DNA of 64,000 nucleotides, from positions 1 to 64,000 of the forward strand of contig BATO01000027.1 in the NCBI GenBank assembly GCA_000474255.1, given 5' to 3'. Within the stretch, counting starts at the first letter, position 1, and each line of letters starts with the position of its first letter. This DNA comes from Aquipseudomonas alcaligenes MRY13-0052 (lineage in GTDB: Bacteria; Pseudomonadota; Gammaproteobacteria; Pseudomonadales; Pseudomonadaceae). The notes below the pieces were generated by a model. The model had not been told where the DNA came from and did no database searches. It saw only the letters and a list, made by a program, of their open reading frames with translations. Below, one piece after another: positions 24,914 to 32,491 of this stretch. Made by a program: the position numbers and the translations under genes.

Positions 24914-26766
24914 TGGTACCAGCGCAGCTGCAGCATCACTTCGTTGTCATTGCCGCCGAGCTGGCTGAAGGAGCGCTCGGCGGAGAGGCGCAGGCCCAGG
25001 TCTGGGCCCAGCTCCCATTGCTGGTTGAGTGACAGGCGCCGGCGCACCTCGCCGTTGTGGAAGTAGTCGCCGGCCGCTTCCAGGCTGAGGGTGCCCAGGG
25101 GGTTGCGCCAGAGCAGCCCGGTATCGAAGCCGCCGGCCCCGGCGACGAAGGCGCCGAAATCCGGGTTGTGCTCCACCCGGGCGGTGGCCAGGGCGTAGTA
25201 GAGGGCGTCGTCCCCCAGTTGCCAGCTGCCGCCCACGCCGCCGTTGAGGTGGCTCACCAGGGTTTCGTCACCGTCCTTGCCGGGCACCCGTTCCAGGCCG
25301 CCGGCCACCTGCCAGGACCAGGGCTGCAGCAACTGGGTGCGCGGGGTCAGCGAGCGGATGGTGGCGAAGTCCAGTTGTTGCAGCTGCCAGTGGTTCTGCT
25401 CGTACTGGCGCAGCTTGAGCTGGAGGATTTCGATCTGCGCACCGAGGGGGAAGCCGGCGAGGTTGTCGTTGAGGTCGTGGTAGGCCATGCGCAGGCCGTA
25501 CTCGGCGTAGGCGCGGTCTTCACGGCTGCCTACGCCCAGTTGCCAGGTGCGCGACTCGTGGCCTTCCTCGGGCAGCGCCGGGCGTTCGGCCTGCAGCGGG
25601 GGCGGCGGGTTCTGGTTGATCGCCCGCAGCAGCTGGAAGCTGCGTTGCGCACGGGCGCCGCTGCGTTCCTCGCCGGTGGAGCGGTAGCGCTCGAGGCGGA
25701 AGGCGGCGTCCTGGATCAGCGCGCGGCGCGGGGCGGGCAGGGCGCGGAAGGCCGGGTCGTCCAGCAGGCCTTCATCTTCCGCCAGGCGCAGGACCCAGTC
25801 CTGCTCGTCGCCATCCAGTGGCGCGGCACGGGCCATCAGTTCCTTTTCCCGCGAGGGGCGGTAGTCGATCTGCTCCACCAGCCCGGCGTCCTTGATGGCG
25901 CGCACGGTGTCGGTGGGGATGGCGGTGAGCGGGAACTGCTCGGTGAGCTCGATGCCGGGGCGGGCGATCTCCAGCAGCTCCAGCAGGCGGTAGGAGCAGT
26001 TCTCGTCGAAGAAGAAGTAGTCGAAGCGCACCTGGCGCAGCTCCCACACGTGCTCGACCATGCGCCCGGTTTCCTCGGCGGTGAGATTGAGTCGGTACTC
26101 CCACAGGTCGCGGTTTTCCAGGCGGCTGTATTCCTTGAGCTTGTCGCGGTAGGGCACCAGGGCGAAGAGGCCGGGGTAGCCCCCCATCAGGCCCTTCCAG
26201 GCGTAGAGGATGCTGTTGTCCGCGCCTTCGATGAAGGCACCGAAGTTGAGCGCGTAGCTGAGCAGGGCAGAGTTGTTCTCCTGCACGTCGGGCTGGTCGA
26301 TGCGCAGCAGGGTGTGGCCGAACATGGACGAGGGGCTGTTGAGGTAGGCCGCAGGGAAGATCAGCACCGTGCTGTGGGGGTTGATGTCGCGGTACCAGTT
26401 GGCGAATTCGCTGCAGGCCGGCGCCGACAGCCCGGTCAGCTGCAGGCGTTCGCGCAGCCAGCGGGTGCGCGCCGGGTAGAGGCATTGCGGGTGGCGATCG
26501 CCGAGGCTGGCGTCCTGGTAGAGGGCGTTCACCGTGGCGGCGAGTTCGGCGGCGGGGTCGCTGTCGCCGTTTTCGGCGAGGAAGAAGCGTTCGTCGTCGA
26601 CGTAGCTGCGCCAGCCGCCGAGCTTGCCGGTTTCGTAATGGCCGAGGGCGATCCAGTAGGGGTCTTGCGCCAGGCGCTGCAGGGTTTGCTGGGGAATGGC
26701 GGGGGCCGCCATCAGGTGTGTACAGGTGCAGAGCGCCAGGAGGGAGAAGATCCGTTTCAACTGCAC
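24907..26766 (-). CDS. DUF4105 (Lnb N-terminal periplasmic) envelope protein
   Basis: A 619-residue exported protein with signal peptide MQLKRIFSLLALCTCTHLMAA. Residues about 125-290 match the DUF4105/Lnb domain: STVLIFPAAYLNSPSSMFGHTLLRID, NSILYAWKGLMGGYPG, RFDYFFFDENCSYRLLELLE, with a conserved Ser/His pattern and the ENCSY cysteine. The C-terminal 250 residues alternate beta-strands and end in LQLRWYHY, which fits an outer-membrane barrel or barrel-like domain. It starts with GTG at 26766 (no ATG precedes the signal peptide). A hydrolase-like role in the envelope is suspected for this family but not proven. Confidence 0.82.
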   Translation of the reverse strand: MQLKRIFSLLALCTCTHLMAAPAIPQQTLQRLAQDPYWIALGHYETGKLGGWRSYVDDERFFLAENGDSDPAAELAATVNALYQDASLGDRHPQCLYPARTRWLRERLQLTGLSAPACSEFANWYRDINPHSTVLIFPAAYLNSPSSMFGHTLLRIDQPDVQENNSALLSYALNFGAFIEGADNSILYAWKGLMGGYPGLFALVPYRDKLKEYSRLENRDLWEYRLNLTAEETGRMVEHVWELRQVRFDYFFFDENCSYRLLELLEIARPGIELTEQFPLTAIPTDTVRAIKDAGLVEQIDYRPSREKELMARAAPLDGDEQDWVLRLAEDEGLLDDPAFRALPAPRRALIQDAAFRLERYRSTGEERSGARAQRSFQLLRAINQNPPPPLQAERPALPEEGHESRTWQLGVGSREDRAYAEYGLRMAYHDLNDNLAGFPLGAQIEILQLKLRQYEQNHWQLQQLDFATIRSLTPRTQLLQPWSWQVAGGLERVPGKDGDETLVSHLNGGVGGSWQLGDDALYYALATARVEHNPDFGAFVAGAGGFDTGLLWRNPLGTLSLEAAGDYFHNGEVRRRLSLNQQWELGPDLGLRLSAERSFSQLGGNDNEVMLQLRWYHY

Positions 26767-26978
26767 TGCTCGCTTTCGCCTGGGGAGGGGATGGGCGAGC
26801 TTTGGCGATGCCCGGGGTGGGTGTCAAGCAAGGCCAGAATGCACGATTGCGCAAGCCTTCCGATGCATTTGCGAAGCGCCTCGCGCTGCGCTCCGCTGAG
26901 GTCGGAACGCCTTGCAACGCGGACGAAGGCGGCGCCAGAATGCGGCCATTGCTTCCGCGTCACCCATAAGGATTTCCG

Positions 26979-29492
26979 ATGCCCGATCCCCTCGCCGCTT
27001 CCCTGCGCCTGGCGCCCGATGCGCTCACCCGCCCCTTCGACTCCAAGCAGTTCGCCTTCGCCACCACCGACGACCTCGAACCTTTCCGCGGCGTGCTCGG
27101 CCAGGAGCGCGCAGTGGAAGCCCTGCAGTTCGGCGTCGCCATGCCGCGCCCGGGTTACAACGTTTATGTGATGGGCGAGCCGGGTACCGGTCGTTTCTCC
27201 TTCGTGCAGCGCTACCTCAAGGCTGAAGGCAAGCGCCTGGAAACGCCGATGGACTGGGTCTACGTCAACAACTTCGAGGAGCCGCGCGAGCCCCGCGCCG
27301 TGCAGTTGCCACCGGGTGAGGCGAACGCCTTCATCACCGACATCGGCCAGCTTGTGGATAACCTGCTGGCGACCTTCCCGGCGGTGTTCGAGACGCCCAC
27401 GTTCCAGCAGAAGAAGAGCGCGATCGACCGCGCCTTCAACCAGCGTTACGACCGTGCCCTGGATGTGATCGAGCGCCTGGCGCTGGAGAGGGACGTGGCG
27501 CTCTACCGCGACAGTGCCAATATCGCCTTCACCCCGATGAAGGATGGCAAGGCGCTGGACGAGGCCGAGTTCGCCCAACTGCCGGAAGCCGAGCGCGAAC
27601 GCTTCCACGAGGATATCTCCAGCCTGGAGGAGCGCCTCAACGAGGAGCTGGCCAGCCTGCCGCAGTGGAAGCGCGAGTCCAGCAACCAACTGCGCCAGCT
27701 CAACGACGAGACCATCACCCAGGCCCTGCAGCCGCTGCTGTGCGTGCTCTCCGAGAAGTACGCGGAGAACGCTGGCGTGGTCGCCTACCTGCAGGCCATG
27801 CAGGTGAACCTGCTGAAGACCGTGGTCGACCAGATGCTCGACGACAAGCCGGACCTGCAGCGCCGCGAGATGCTCGAGGAGCAGTACTGCCCGAGCCTGG
27901 TGGTGGGCCATCCGGCCAGCGGCGGCGCGCCGGTGGTGTTCGAGTCGCACCCGACCTACGACAACCTGTTCGGCCGCATCGAGTACGGCACCGACCAGGG
28001 CGCCCTCTATACCAGCTACCGGCAGTTGCGCCCGGGTGCCCTGCACCGCGCCAACGGCGGCTTCCTGGTGCTGGAGGCGGAGAAGCTGCTGAGCGAGCCC
28101 TTCGTCTGGGACGCGCTCAAGCGCGCCCTGCACTCGCGCCAACTGAAGATGGAGTCGCCCCTGGCCGAGTTGGGCCGGCTGGCCACGGTGACCCTGACGC
28201 CCCAGGTGATCCCGCTGCAGCTGAAGGTGGTGATCATCGGTTCGCGCCAGCTGTATTACACGCTGCAGGACCTGGATCCGGACTTCCAGGAGATGTTCCG
28301 CGTGCTGGTGGACTTCGACGAGGAGATCCCGCTGTCTGAAGAGACCCTCGAACAGTTCGCCCAACTGCTCAAGACCCGTACCTCGGAGGAGGGCATGGCG
28401 CCGTTGAGCGCTGCCGCGGTGGCGCGCCTGGCCACCTACAGCGCGCGCCTGGCGGAGAACCAGAAGCGCCTCTCGGCGAAGATTGGCGACCTGTTCCAGC
28501 TGCTCAGCGAGGCGGACTTCGTGCGCCAGCTGGCCGGCGAGAAGGTGACCGATGCCGAGCACATCGAGCGTGCGCTGAAATCCAAGGCGACCCGCACCGG
28601 GCGCGTTTCGGCGCGCATCCTCGATGACATGCTGGCGGGCATCATCTTGATCGACACCGATGGCGCGGCGGTGGGCAAGTGCAACGGCCTCACGGTGCTG
28701 GAGGTGGGCGACTCGGCCTTCGGTGTTCCCGCGCGGATTTCCGCCACGGTGTACCCGGGCGGCTCGGGCATCGTCGACATCGAGCGCGAGGTCAACCTTG
28801 GCCAGCCCATCCACTCCAAGGGCGTGATGATCCTCACCGGTTACCTGGGCAGCCGTTATGCACAGGAGTTCCCGCTGGAGATTTCCGCGAGCATCGCCCT
28901 GGAGCAGTCCTACGGCTACGTCGATGGCGACAGCGCTTCCCTGGGCGAGGTCTGCACCCTGATCTCTGCCCTGTCGCGCACGCCGCTGAAACAGTGCTTC
29001 GCCATCACCGGCTCGATCAACCAGTTCGGCGAGGTGCAGGCAGTCGGCGGGGTCAACGAGAAGATCGAGGGCTTCTTCCGCCTCTGCGAGGCGCGTGGCC
29101 TGACGGGCGAACAAGGCGTGATCATCCCCCAGGCCAACGTCGCCACCCTGATGCTCGACGAGCGCGTGTTGCAGGCGGTGCGTGCCGGACGCTTCCATGT
29201 CTACGCGGTGCGCCAGGCCGACGAGGCGCTGAGCCTGCTGGTGGGCGAGGCGGCGGGCAGCCCGGACGACAAGGGCCGTTTCCCCAAGGGCAGCGTCAAC
29301 GCCCGGGTGGTGGAGCGCCTGCGCGAGATCGCCGAGATGGGCATGGAGGAGGAAGAGAAACCCGATGCGGCCAAGGAAGCCGTCGCCGCGCTGGAGAAAG
29401 CGCCGGCGCCGGCCAAGCCTCCGCGCAAGGGACCGAAGAAGGAGCCCGGCAAGAAGACCCCGCCCGAGGACAAGATCCAGGGGCCGGCCTGA
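26979..29492 (+). CDS. Lon-like ATP-dependent protease (AAA plus S16 domain)
   Basis: An 837-residue protein. The N-terminal 500 residues hold a AAA module with the P-loop-like MGEPGTGRFSF (Arg where Lys is usual) and a long helical insertion. The C-terminal part is the S16 protease domain with the serine in DGDSASLGEV and the lysine in GGVNEKIEG, forming the Ser-Lys dyad. A charged Lys/Pro-rich tail follows (about residues 790-837). It is related to P. aeruginosa AsrA, but position points to the PA4576-like paralogue, so I give no symbol. AAGGA is 7 bases before the ATG. Single gene. Confidence 0.88.
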   Translation: MPDPLAASLRLAPDALTRPFDSKQFAFATTDDLEPFRGVLGQERAVEALQFGVAMPRPGYNVYVMGEPGTGRFSFVQRYLKAEGKRLETPMDWVYVNNFEEPREPRAVQLPPGEANAFITDIGQLVDNLLATFPAVFETPTFQQKKSAIDRAFNQRYDRALDVIERLALERDVALYRDSANIAFTPMKDGKALDEAEFAQLPEAERERFHEDISSLEERLNEELASLPQWKRESSNQLRQLNDETITQALQPLLCVLSEKYAENAGVVAYLQAMQVNLLKTVVDQMLDDKPDLQRREMLEEQYCPSLVVGHPASGGAPVVFESHPTYDNLFGRIEYGTDQGALYTSYRQLRPGALHRANGGFLVLEAEKLLSEPFVWDALKRALHSRQLKMESPLAELGRLATVTLTPQVIPLQLKVVIIGSRQLYYTLQDLDPDFQEMFRVLVDFDEEIPLSEETLEQFAQLLKTRTSEEGMAPLSAAAVARLATYSARLAENQKRLSAKIGDLFQLLSEADFVRQLAGEKVTDAEHIERALKSKATRTGRVSARILDDMLAGIILIDTDGAAVGKCNGLTVLEVGDSAFGVPARISATVYPGGSGIVDIEREVNLGQPIHSKGVMILTGYLGSRYAQEFPLEISASIALEQSYGYVDGDSASLGEVCTLISALSRTPLKQCFAITGSINQFGEVQAVGGVNEKIEGFFRLCEARGLTGEQGVIIPQANVATLMLDERVLQAVRAGRFHVYAVRQADEALSLLVGEAAGSPDDKGRFPKGSVNARVVERLREIAEMGMEEEEKPDAAKEAVAALEKAPAPAKPPRKGPKKEPGKKTPPEDKIQGPA

Positions 29493-29610
29493 CCAGGCGA
29501 TGACCGGTCACGGCGCTTGCGGGCGTCGTGGCTGGTCAGTCATTGAGCGATAAGGGCCGGCCCAGCGCGGCTGCCGGTCCGACAGACTTTTCACCACTCC
29601 ATCCACAGGC

Positions 29611-29633
29611 TTATCCACAGCTGGCGTGGATAA
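29611..29633. promoter_or_regulatory. DnaA-box pair upstream of the 113-residue gene
   Basis: A perfect DnaA box, TTATCCACA (29611-29619), is followed six bases later by an inverted near-perfect one, CGTGGATAA (29625-29633, one mismatch). ATCCACAGG just before is a further weak match. They lie about 70 bases upstream of the small gene at 29703. Confidence 0.6.
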
Positions 29634-29702
29634 GGTTTCCTCACTTCCTCACGGTTGCATGCGGGTGTAGGCTGGCCGCAGGTCTACGCGAGGAACGCCG
29701 TT

Positions 29703-30044
29703 ATGTCCCGCAACCTCTGCCTTACCCGTCAATGCCTGGGGTTGGTTACGCGCATCGAGTGCGTGATCCTGCCACTGGCTGGAGAGAAGGGACTCTGGAC
29801 GCTTATCTGCGCGGCCGGCATCTCCGGGGCGCAGCCCTCCGCGCTCAAGGCGCAGGGCCCATTCCACGGGCCTTTCGTCGCTGAATCGGTACTGTCTGCG
29901 ATTGCCTCTTGCCTGGCCGAGCTGGGCTACTGCGAATGCGCGGACCCGATGATCTGGCGTATCCATGTGCAGGGTGAGTTGCGCCGGCTGAACGGCGAGC
30001 GGCGTCACAGCCTGGGCAGCTTCCTGTTCAGCCCGGAGACCTGA
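29703..30044 (+). CDS. Conserved small hypothetical protein
   Basis: A 113-residue cytoplasmic protein, MSRNLCLTRQCLGLVTRIEC at the start, with five cysteines in the first and last thirds (a YCECADPM pair near residue 79) that could bind metal or form disulphides. AGGA stands 8 bases before the ATG at 29703, which decides it over an upstream in-frame start at 29655. It occupies the place of a small hypothetical between the Lon-like protease and yqhA in P. aeruginosa. DnaA boxes lie both upstream and downstream. Function unknown. Confidence 0.7.
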   Translation: MSRNLCLTRQCLGLVTRIECVILPLAGEKGLWTLICAAGISGAQPSALKAQGPFHGPFVAESVLSAIASCLAELGYCECADPMIWRIHVQGELRRLNGERRHSLGSFLFSPET

Positions 30045-30134
30045 CGGCCGTCGCGTTGAGCAGCTTTTGCGCAGCGCCCGACAAGCCCCGACTACGCCTG
30101 CTCCGGGCCATCGTTCCCAAGACTGTTCACAGGG

Positions 30135-30143
30135 TTATCCACA
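30135..30143 (+). promoter_or_regulatory. DnaA box upstream of yqhA
   Basis: A perfect TTATCCACA, preceded by TGTTCACAGGG, a weaker match in the same direction. It lies about 65 bases before the probable -10 element of the yqhA-type gene. Together with the pair at 29611 this gives a small cluster spanning 530 bases. Confidence 0.55.
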
Positions 30144-30200
30144 GCTGTTGGGGATATTTCGAGGCATTACTTGCCTGTTTTTCTGTAGGAATGTGCTCGT

Positions 30201-30206
30201 TATACT
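30201..30206 (+). promoter_or_regulatory. Likely -10 element for the yqhA-type gene
   Basis: TATACT at 30201 follows CTCGT and sits 34 bases before the ATG at 30240. A TTGCCT stands 24 bases upstream, which is too far for a normal -35, so only the -10 is called. Confidence 0.45.
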
Positions 30207-30239
30207 CGCCGCCAGTTTTGATTCTGGATGCGAGGCTTC

Positions 30240-30734
30240 ATGGAACGCTTATTGGAAAACACGATGTACGCGGCGCGCTGGCTGCTGGCGCCCATCTACT
30301 TCGGCCTGTCCCTGGCGCTGTTGGCGCTGTCGCTGAAGTTCTTCCAGGAGGTCTATCACGTCCTCCCGCATGTTTTCGAGAAAACCGAAGCCGAACTGAT
30401 CCTGGTGCTGCTGTCGCTGATCGACATGTCGCTGGTGGGCGGCCTGCTGGTGATGGTGATGATCTCGGGCTACGAGAATTTCGTCTCCCAGCTGGATATC
30501 GATGAAGGCAAGGAGAAGCTCAGCTGGCTGGGCAAGATGGATTCCGGCTCGCTGAAGATGAAGGTGGCCGCGTCCATCGTGGCGATCTCGTCGATCCACC
30601 TGCTGCGAGTGTTCATGGATGCGCAGAACATCGATAACGCCAAGATCATGTGGTACGTGATCCTGCACATGACCTTCGTGATCTCGGCGTTCGCCATGGG
30701 TTACCTGGACAAGATGACCAAGCACGATCACTGA
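30240..30734 (+). CDS. YqhA/UPF0114 family inner-membrane protein
   Basis: A 164-residue integral membrane protein starting [20 protein letters not shown]. Hydrophobic segments lie at about residues 13-33 ([18 protein letters not shown]), 50-72 ([20 protein letters not shown]), 105-125 and 133-150 ([19 protein letters not shown]), giving four helices. [14 protein letters not shown] and [20 protein letters not shown] are the family's conserved stretches (TIGR00645). Function is unknown, though membership is clear. The ATG at 30240 has GAGG about 8 bases upstream; an in-frame ATG at 30228 is less likely. Confidence 0.88.
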   Translation: MERLLENTMYAARWLLAPIYFGLSLALLALSLKFFQEVYHVLPHVFEKTEAELILVLLSLIDMSLVGGLLVMVMISGYENFVSQLDIDEGKEKLSWLGKMDSGSLKMKVAASIVAISSIHLLRVFMDAQNIDNAKIMWYVILHMTFVISAFAMGYLDKMTKHDH

Positions 30735-30806
30735 TCGCCTTCCTGCTCCACCATGACCGCCCGTCAGCGTCCTGCTCGCGGGCGGTCGTGTTTCTGCCCG
30801 GCGGTT

Positions 30807-30848
30807 TTGATCCTGTACAGAAACTGTATTTAACTTTTTCCTGTACAG
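30807..30848 (+). promoter_or_regulatory. Paired CTGTACAG palindromes in the promoter of the DUF6482 gene
   Basis: The palindrome CTGTACAG occurs at 30813-30820 and again at 30841-30848, exactly 28 bp apart, with an ACTGTATT half-site between. TTGATC at 30807 could be a -35 with the first palindrome in the spacer. The layout resembles operators of MocR/GntR-type regulators; no regulator gene is nearby. Binding is inferred. Confidence 0.45.
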
Positions 30849-30864
30849 ACCGCGAGGTGACGCC

Positions 30865-31170
30865 ATGAACCTGCAGACCCTTTCCAGCGAAGCCCGTGCC
30901 GGGCATATCGAGGGGCTCGACCTCATCTCCATGGAAGGGGGCATCTACCTGTTGCAGGCGCATATCGATGGGCGCTGCCACACCCTGGACGATGGCCGTG
31001 GCCACGCGATGCAACTGCGCTCGGTGGAGCATGCGCGGGGGCTGTTGCACGAGCTGCCGCGCCTGCCTTTCTATCTAGTGCATGCGTCGGTGCACGACGA
31101 GATGTGCGGCATCGCCCCCGATGGGCGCAGCGCGTTGCGGGTGCCGCTGTCGATGGGCTCCTGCCGCTGA
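30865..31170 (+). CDS. DUF6482-like small protein
   Basis: A 101-residue cytoplasmic protein beginning MNLQTLSSEARAGHIEGLDL, followed by ISMEGGIYLLQAHIDGR and a C-terminal YLVHASVHDEMCG segment. It fits the small DUF6482 family common in Pseudomonas as I remember it. The leader has a weak GAGGTGA 7 bases before the ATG. It lies between yqhA and fklB as its counterpart does in P. aeruginosa. Function unknown. Confidence 0.7.
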   Translation: MNLQTLSSEARAGHIEGLDLISMEGGIYLLQAHIDGRCHTLDDGRGHAMQLRSVEHARGLLHELPRLPFYLVHASVHDEMCGIAPDGRSALRVPLSMGSCR

Positions 31171-31256
31171 ACGGGCGGGGTGCGATGCGGGGATAGGGCG
31201 CGGAAGGGGGGCTGTGCTAGTCTGGCCGACCTTTTTTCCAGAGCGGAGCCCCGGCC

Positions 31257-31874
31257 ATGTCCGAACTCGAATTTTCCACCGATGAAACCCGTGTCAGCTA
31301 TGGCATCGGCCGCCAGCTGGGCGACCAGATCCGTGACAATCCCCCGCCCGGCGTGAGCATCGACGCCGTTGTCGCCGGCCTGCGCGATGCCTTCGCCGGC
31401 ATCGAGAGCCGTGTGGATGGCAATGCCCTGTCCGCCGCCTTCAAGGTGATCCGCGAGCGTATGCAGGCTGAAGCCCAGGAGAAAGCCGATGCCGCCGCTG
31501 GCGAAGGTCGTGCCTACCTGGTGGAGAACGCCAAGCGTGAAGGCGTGACCCAGCTGCCGTCCGGCCTGCAGTACGAAGTACTGGTCGCGGGCGAGGGCGC
31601 CAAGCCTTCCGCCGAAGACACCGTGCGCACTCACTACCACGGCACCCTGATCGACGGCACCGTGTTCGACAGCTCCTACAACCGTGGCGAGCCGGCCGAA
31701 TTCCCGGTGGGTGGCGTGATCGCCGGTTGGGTCGAGGCCCTGCAACTGATGAACGCCGGCAGCAAGTGGCGCCTGCACGTGCCCAGCGAGCTGGCCTATG
31801 GCGCCCAGGGCGTTGGCAGCATCCCGCCCCACAGCGTGCTGGTGTTCGACGTGGAGCTGCTGGAAATCCTCTGA
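31257..31874 (+). CDS. fklB: FklB-type FKBP peptidyl-prolyl isomerase
   Basis: A 205-residue cytoplasmic isomerase. The N-terminal 90 residues are the helical dimerisation domain of the MIP/FklB class (SYGIGRQLGDQIRD, AAFKVIRERMQAEAQEKADA). The C-terminal FKBP domain reads GLQYEVLVAGEG, VRTHYHGTLIDGTVFDSSYNRGEPAEF, GGVIAGWVEALQLMNAGSKW and IPPHSVLVFDVELL, with the usual aromatic pocket residues. There is no signal peptide, which distinguishes it from FkpA. It is followed by a run of GC hairpins. Confidence 0.92.
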   Translation: MSELEFSTDETRVSYGIGRQLGDQIRDNPPPGVSIDAVVAGLRDAFAGIESRVDGNALSAAFKVIRERMQAEAQEKADAAAGEGRAYLVENAKREGVTQLPSGLQYEVLVAGEGAKPSAEDTVRTHYHGTLIDGTVFDSSYNRGEPAEFPVGGVIAGWVEALQLMNAGSKWRLHVPSELAYGAQGVGSIPPHSVLVFDVELLEIL

Positions 31875-32003
31875 GCCTTCTCAGGGTGATTGCCGGGCGC
31901 GTCGTCCCTGACGGCCCGGGAACCGGCGGAGGCGCCTTTGCCTCCGCTCGCACGGCTGGTGCCCCGGGGCACCGGCCATGCGGATGACGCGTCCTGCGTC
32001 ATC
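31871..32003. repeat. Cluster of five consecutive hairpins
   Basis: Five inverted repeats fill the gap after fklB. They are CTGAG/CTCAG (31871-31884), CCGGGC+CGTC/GACG+GCCCGG (31893-31919), GCGGAGGC/GCCTCCGC (31926-31947), a 12-bp near-palindrome centred on CCCCGGGG (31954-31977), and GATGACGC/GCGTCATC (31983-32003). None has a T-run. They are all different in sequence, unlike a REP family. Confidence 0.7.
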
Positions 32004-32013
32004 TGAACCCCTC

Positions 32014-32262
32014 TCAGTGCAGCTGGATTTCGTTATGCGGACGCAGTGCCCGTGCATAGCAGAAGAGGAACAGGCTGCGCACCAGCTCCTTGAGTATCAG
32101 GGGTTCGCTGGACGTCAGGCCGGCGAGGTCGAGATCCCCCTGGTCCCGTAGTTCGTCGAGGGCTTCCTCTTCGAGGATGGCGCACACTTCGCCGGTTTCA
32201 CGGTGGAGGATGCGCAGGTAGGGGTGCGGGCGATCCAGCCAGGCATCGATCAGGTAGGTCAT
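32014..32262 (-). CDS. Small PA4570-like protein, probably iron-regulated
   Basis: An 82-residue cytoplasmic protein, MTYLIDAWLDRPHPYLRILH at the start, then an acidic centre (ILEEEALDELRDQGDLDL). It holds the same place as P. aeruginosa PA4570, which I recall as induced by iron starvation. AAGGAGA stands about 7 bases before the ATG, and a Fur-box-like sequence lies 29 bases upstream. No domain is known to me. Confidence 0.75.
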   Translation of the reverse strand: MTYLIDAWLDRPHPYLRILHRETGEVCAILEEEALDELRDQGDLDLAGLTSSEPLILKELVRSLFLFCYARALRPHNEIQLH

Positions 32263-32290
32263 GGCTCATCTCCTTGAAAAGCAGTGAGAT

Positions 32291-32309
32291 GAGAATAATT
32301 CCTATTATC
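32291..32309 (-). promoter_or_regulatory. Fur-box-like operator
   Basis: GAGAATAATTCCTATTATC matches the 19-bp Fur consensus at 13 positions by my count, with both outer arms well kept. It lies in the short leader of the small gene starting at 32262, so iron-dependent repression is likely. Confidence 0.65.
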
Positions 32310-32445
32310 AAAATGGCAAGCGCGATTTGCAGCCTTTCGTCGTCTGCTTGATCCAGGTCACGCTGGAGGGTGCGCCCGAGTCTTCTCCCGCGTCCCGTAT
32401 CCACTGCGTTGTGAGCTGGTTCGGAAGGAGTTGGCGATGGCGCAA

Positions 32446-32472
32446 TAAAAAGCCCGTCGCGAGGACGGGCTT
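32446..32472 (-). terminator. Terminator of ispB
   Basis: On the minus strand, AGCCCGTC and GACGGGCT pair around a 5-base loop, followed by TTTTATT. It lies 20 bases after the ispB stop codon. Confidence 0.88.
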
Positions 32473-32491
32473 CTGGTGATGCGGGGTTGGA

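Noticed and set aside
26757-29198. An 813-residue minus-strand frame opposite the Lon-like protease
   Set aside because: No motifs and composition typical of antisense reading; the protease gene on the plus strand has intact catalytic residues.
26979-29492. Naming the Lon-like protease asrA
   Set aside because: The family is right, but the gene order matches the PA4576 paralogue and not the AsrA locus as I remember them, so no symbol was given.
29611-30143. Chromosome origin
   Set aside because: DnaA boxes are present, but there are no AT-rich unwinding repeats and no origin genes, and the gene order is far from the known Pseudomonas oriC.
30813-30848. LexA (SOS) box at the CTGTACAG palindromes
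   Set aside because: LexA sites need CTG-N10-CAG; here the palindromes have only two bases between the arms (CTG-TA-CAG), and the spacing between copies does not give the N10 form.
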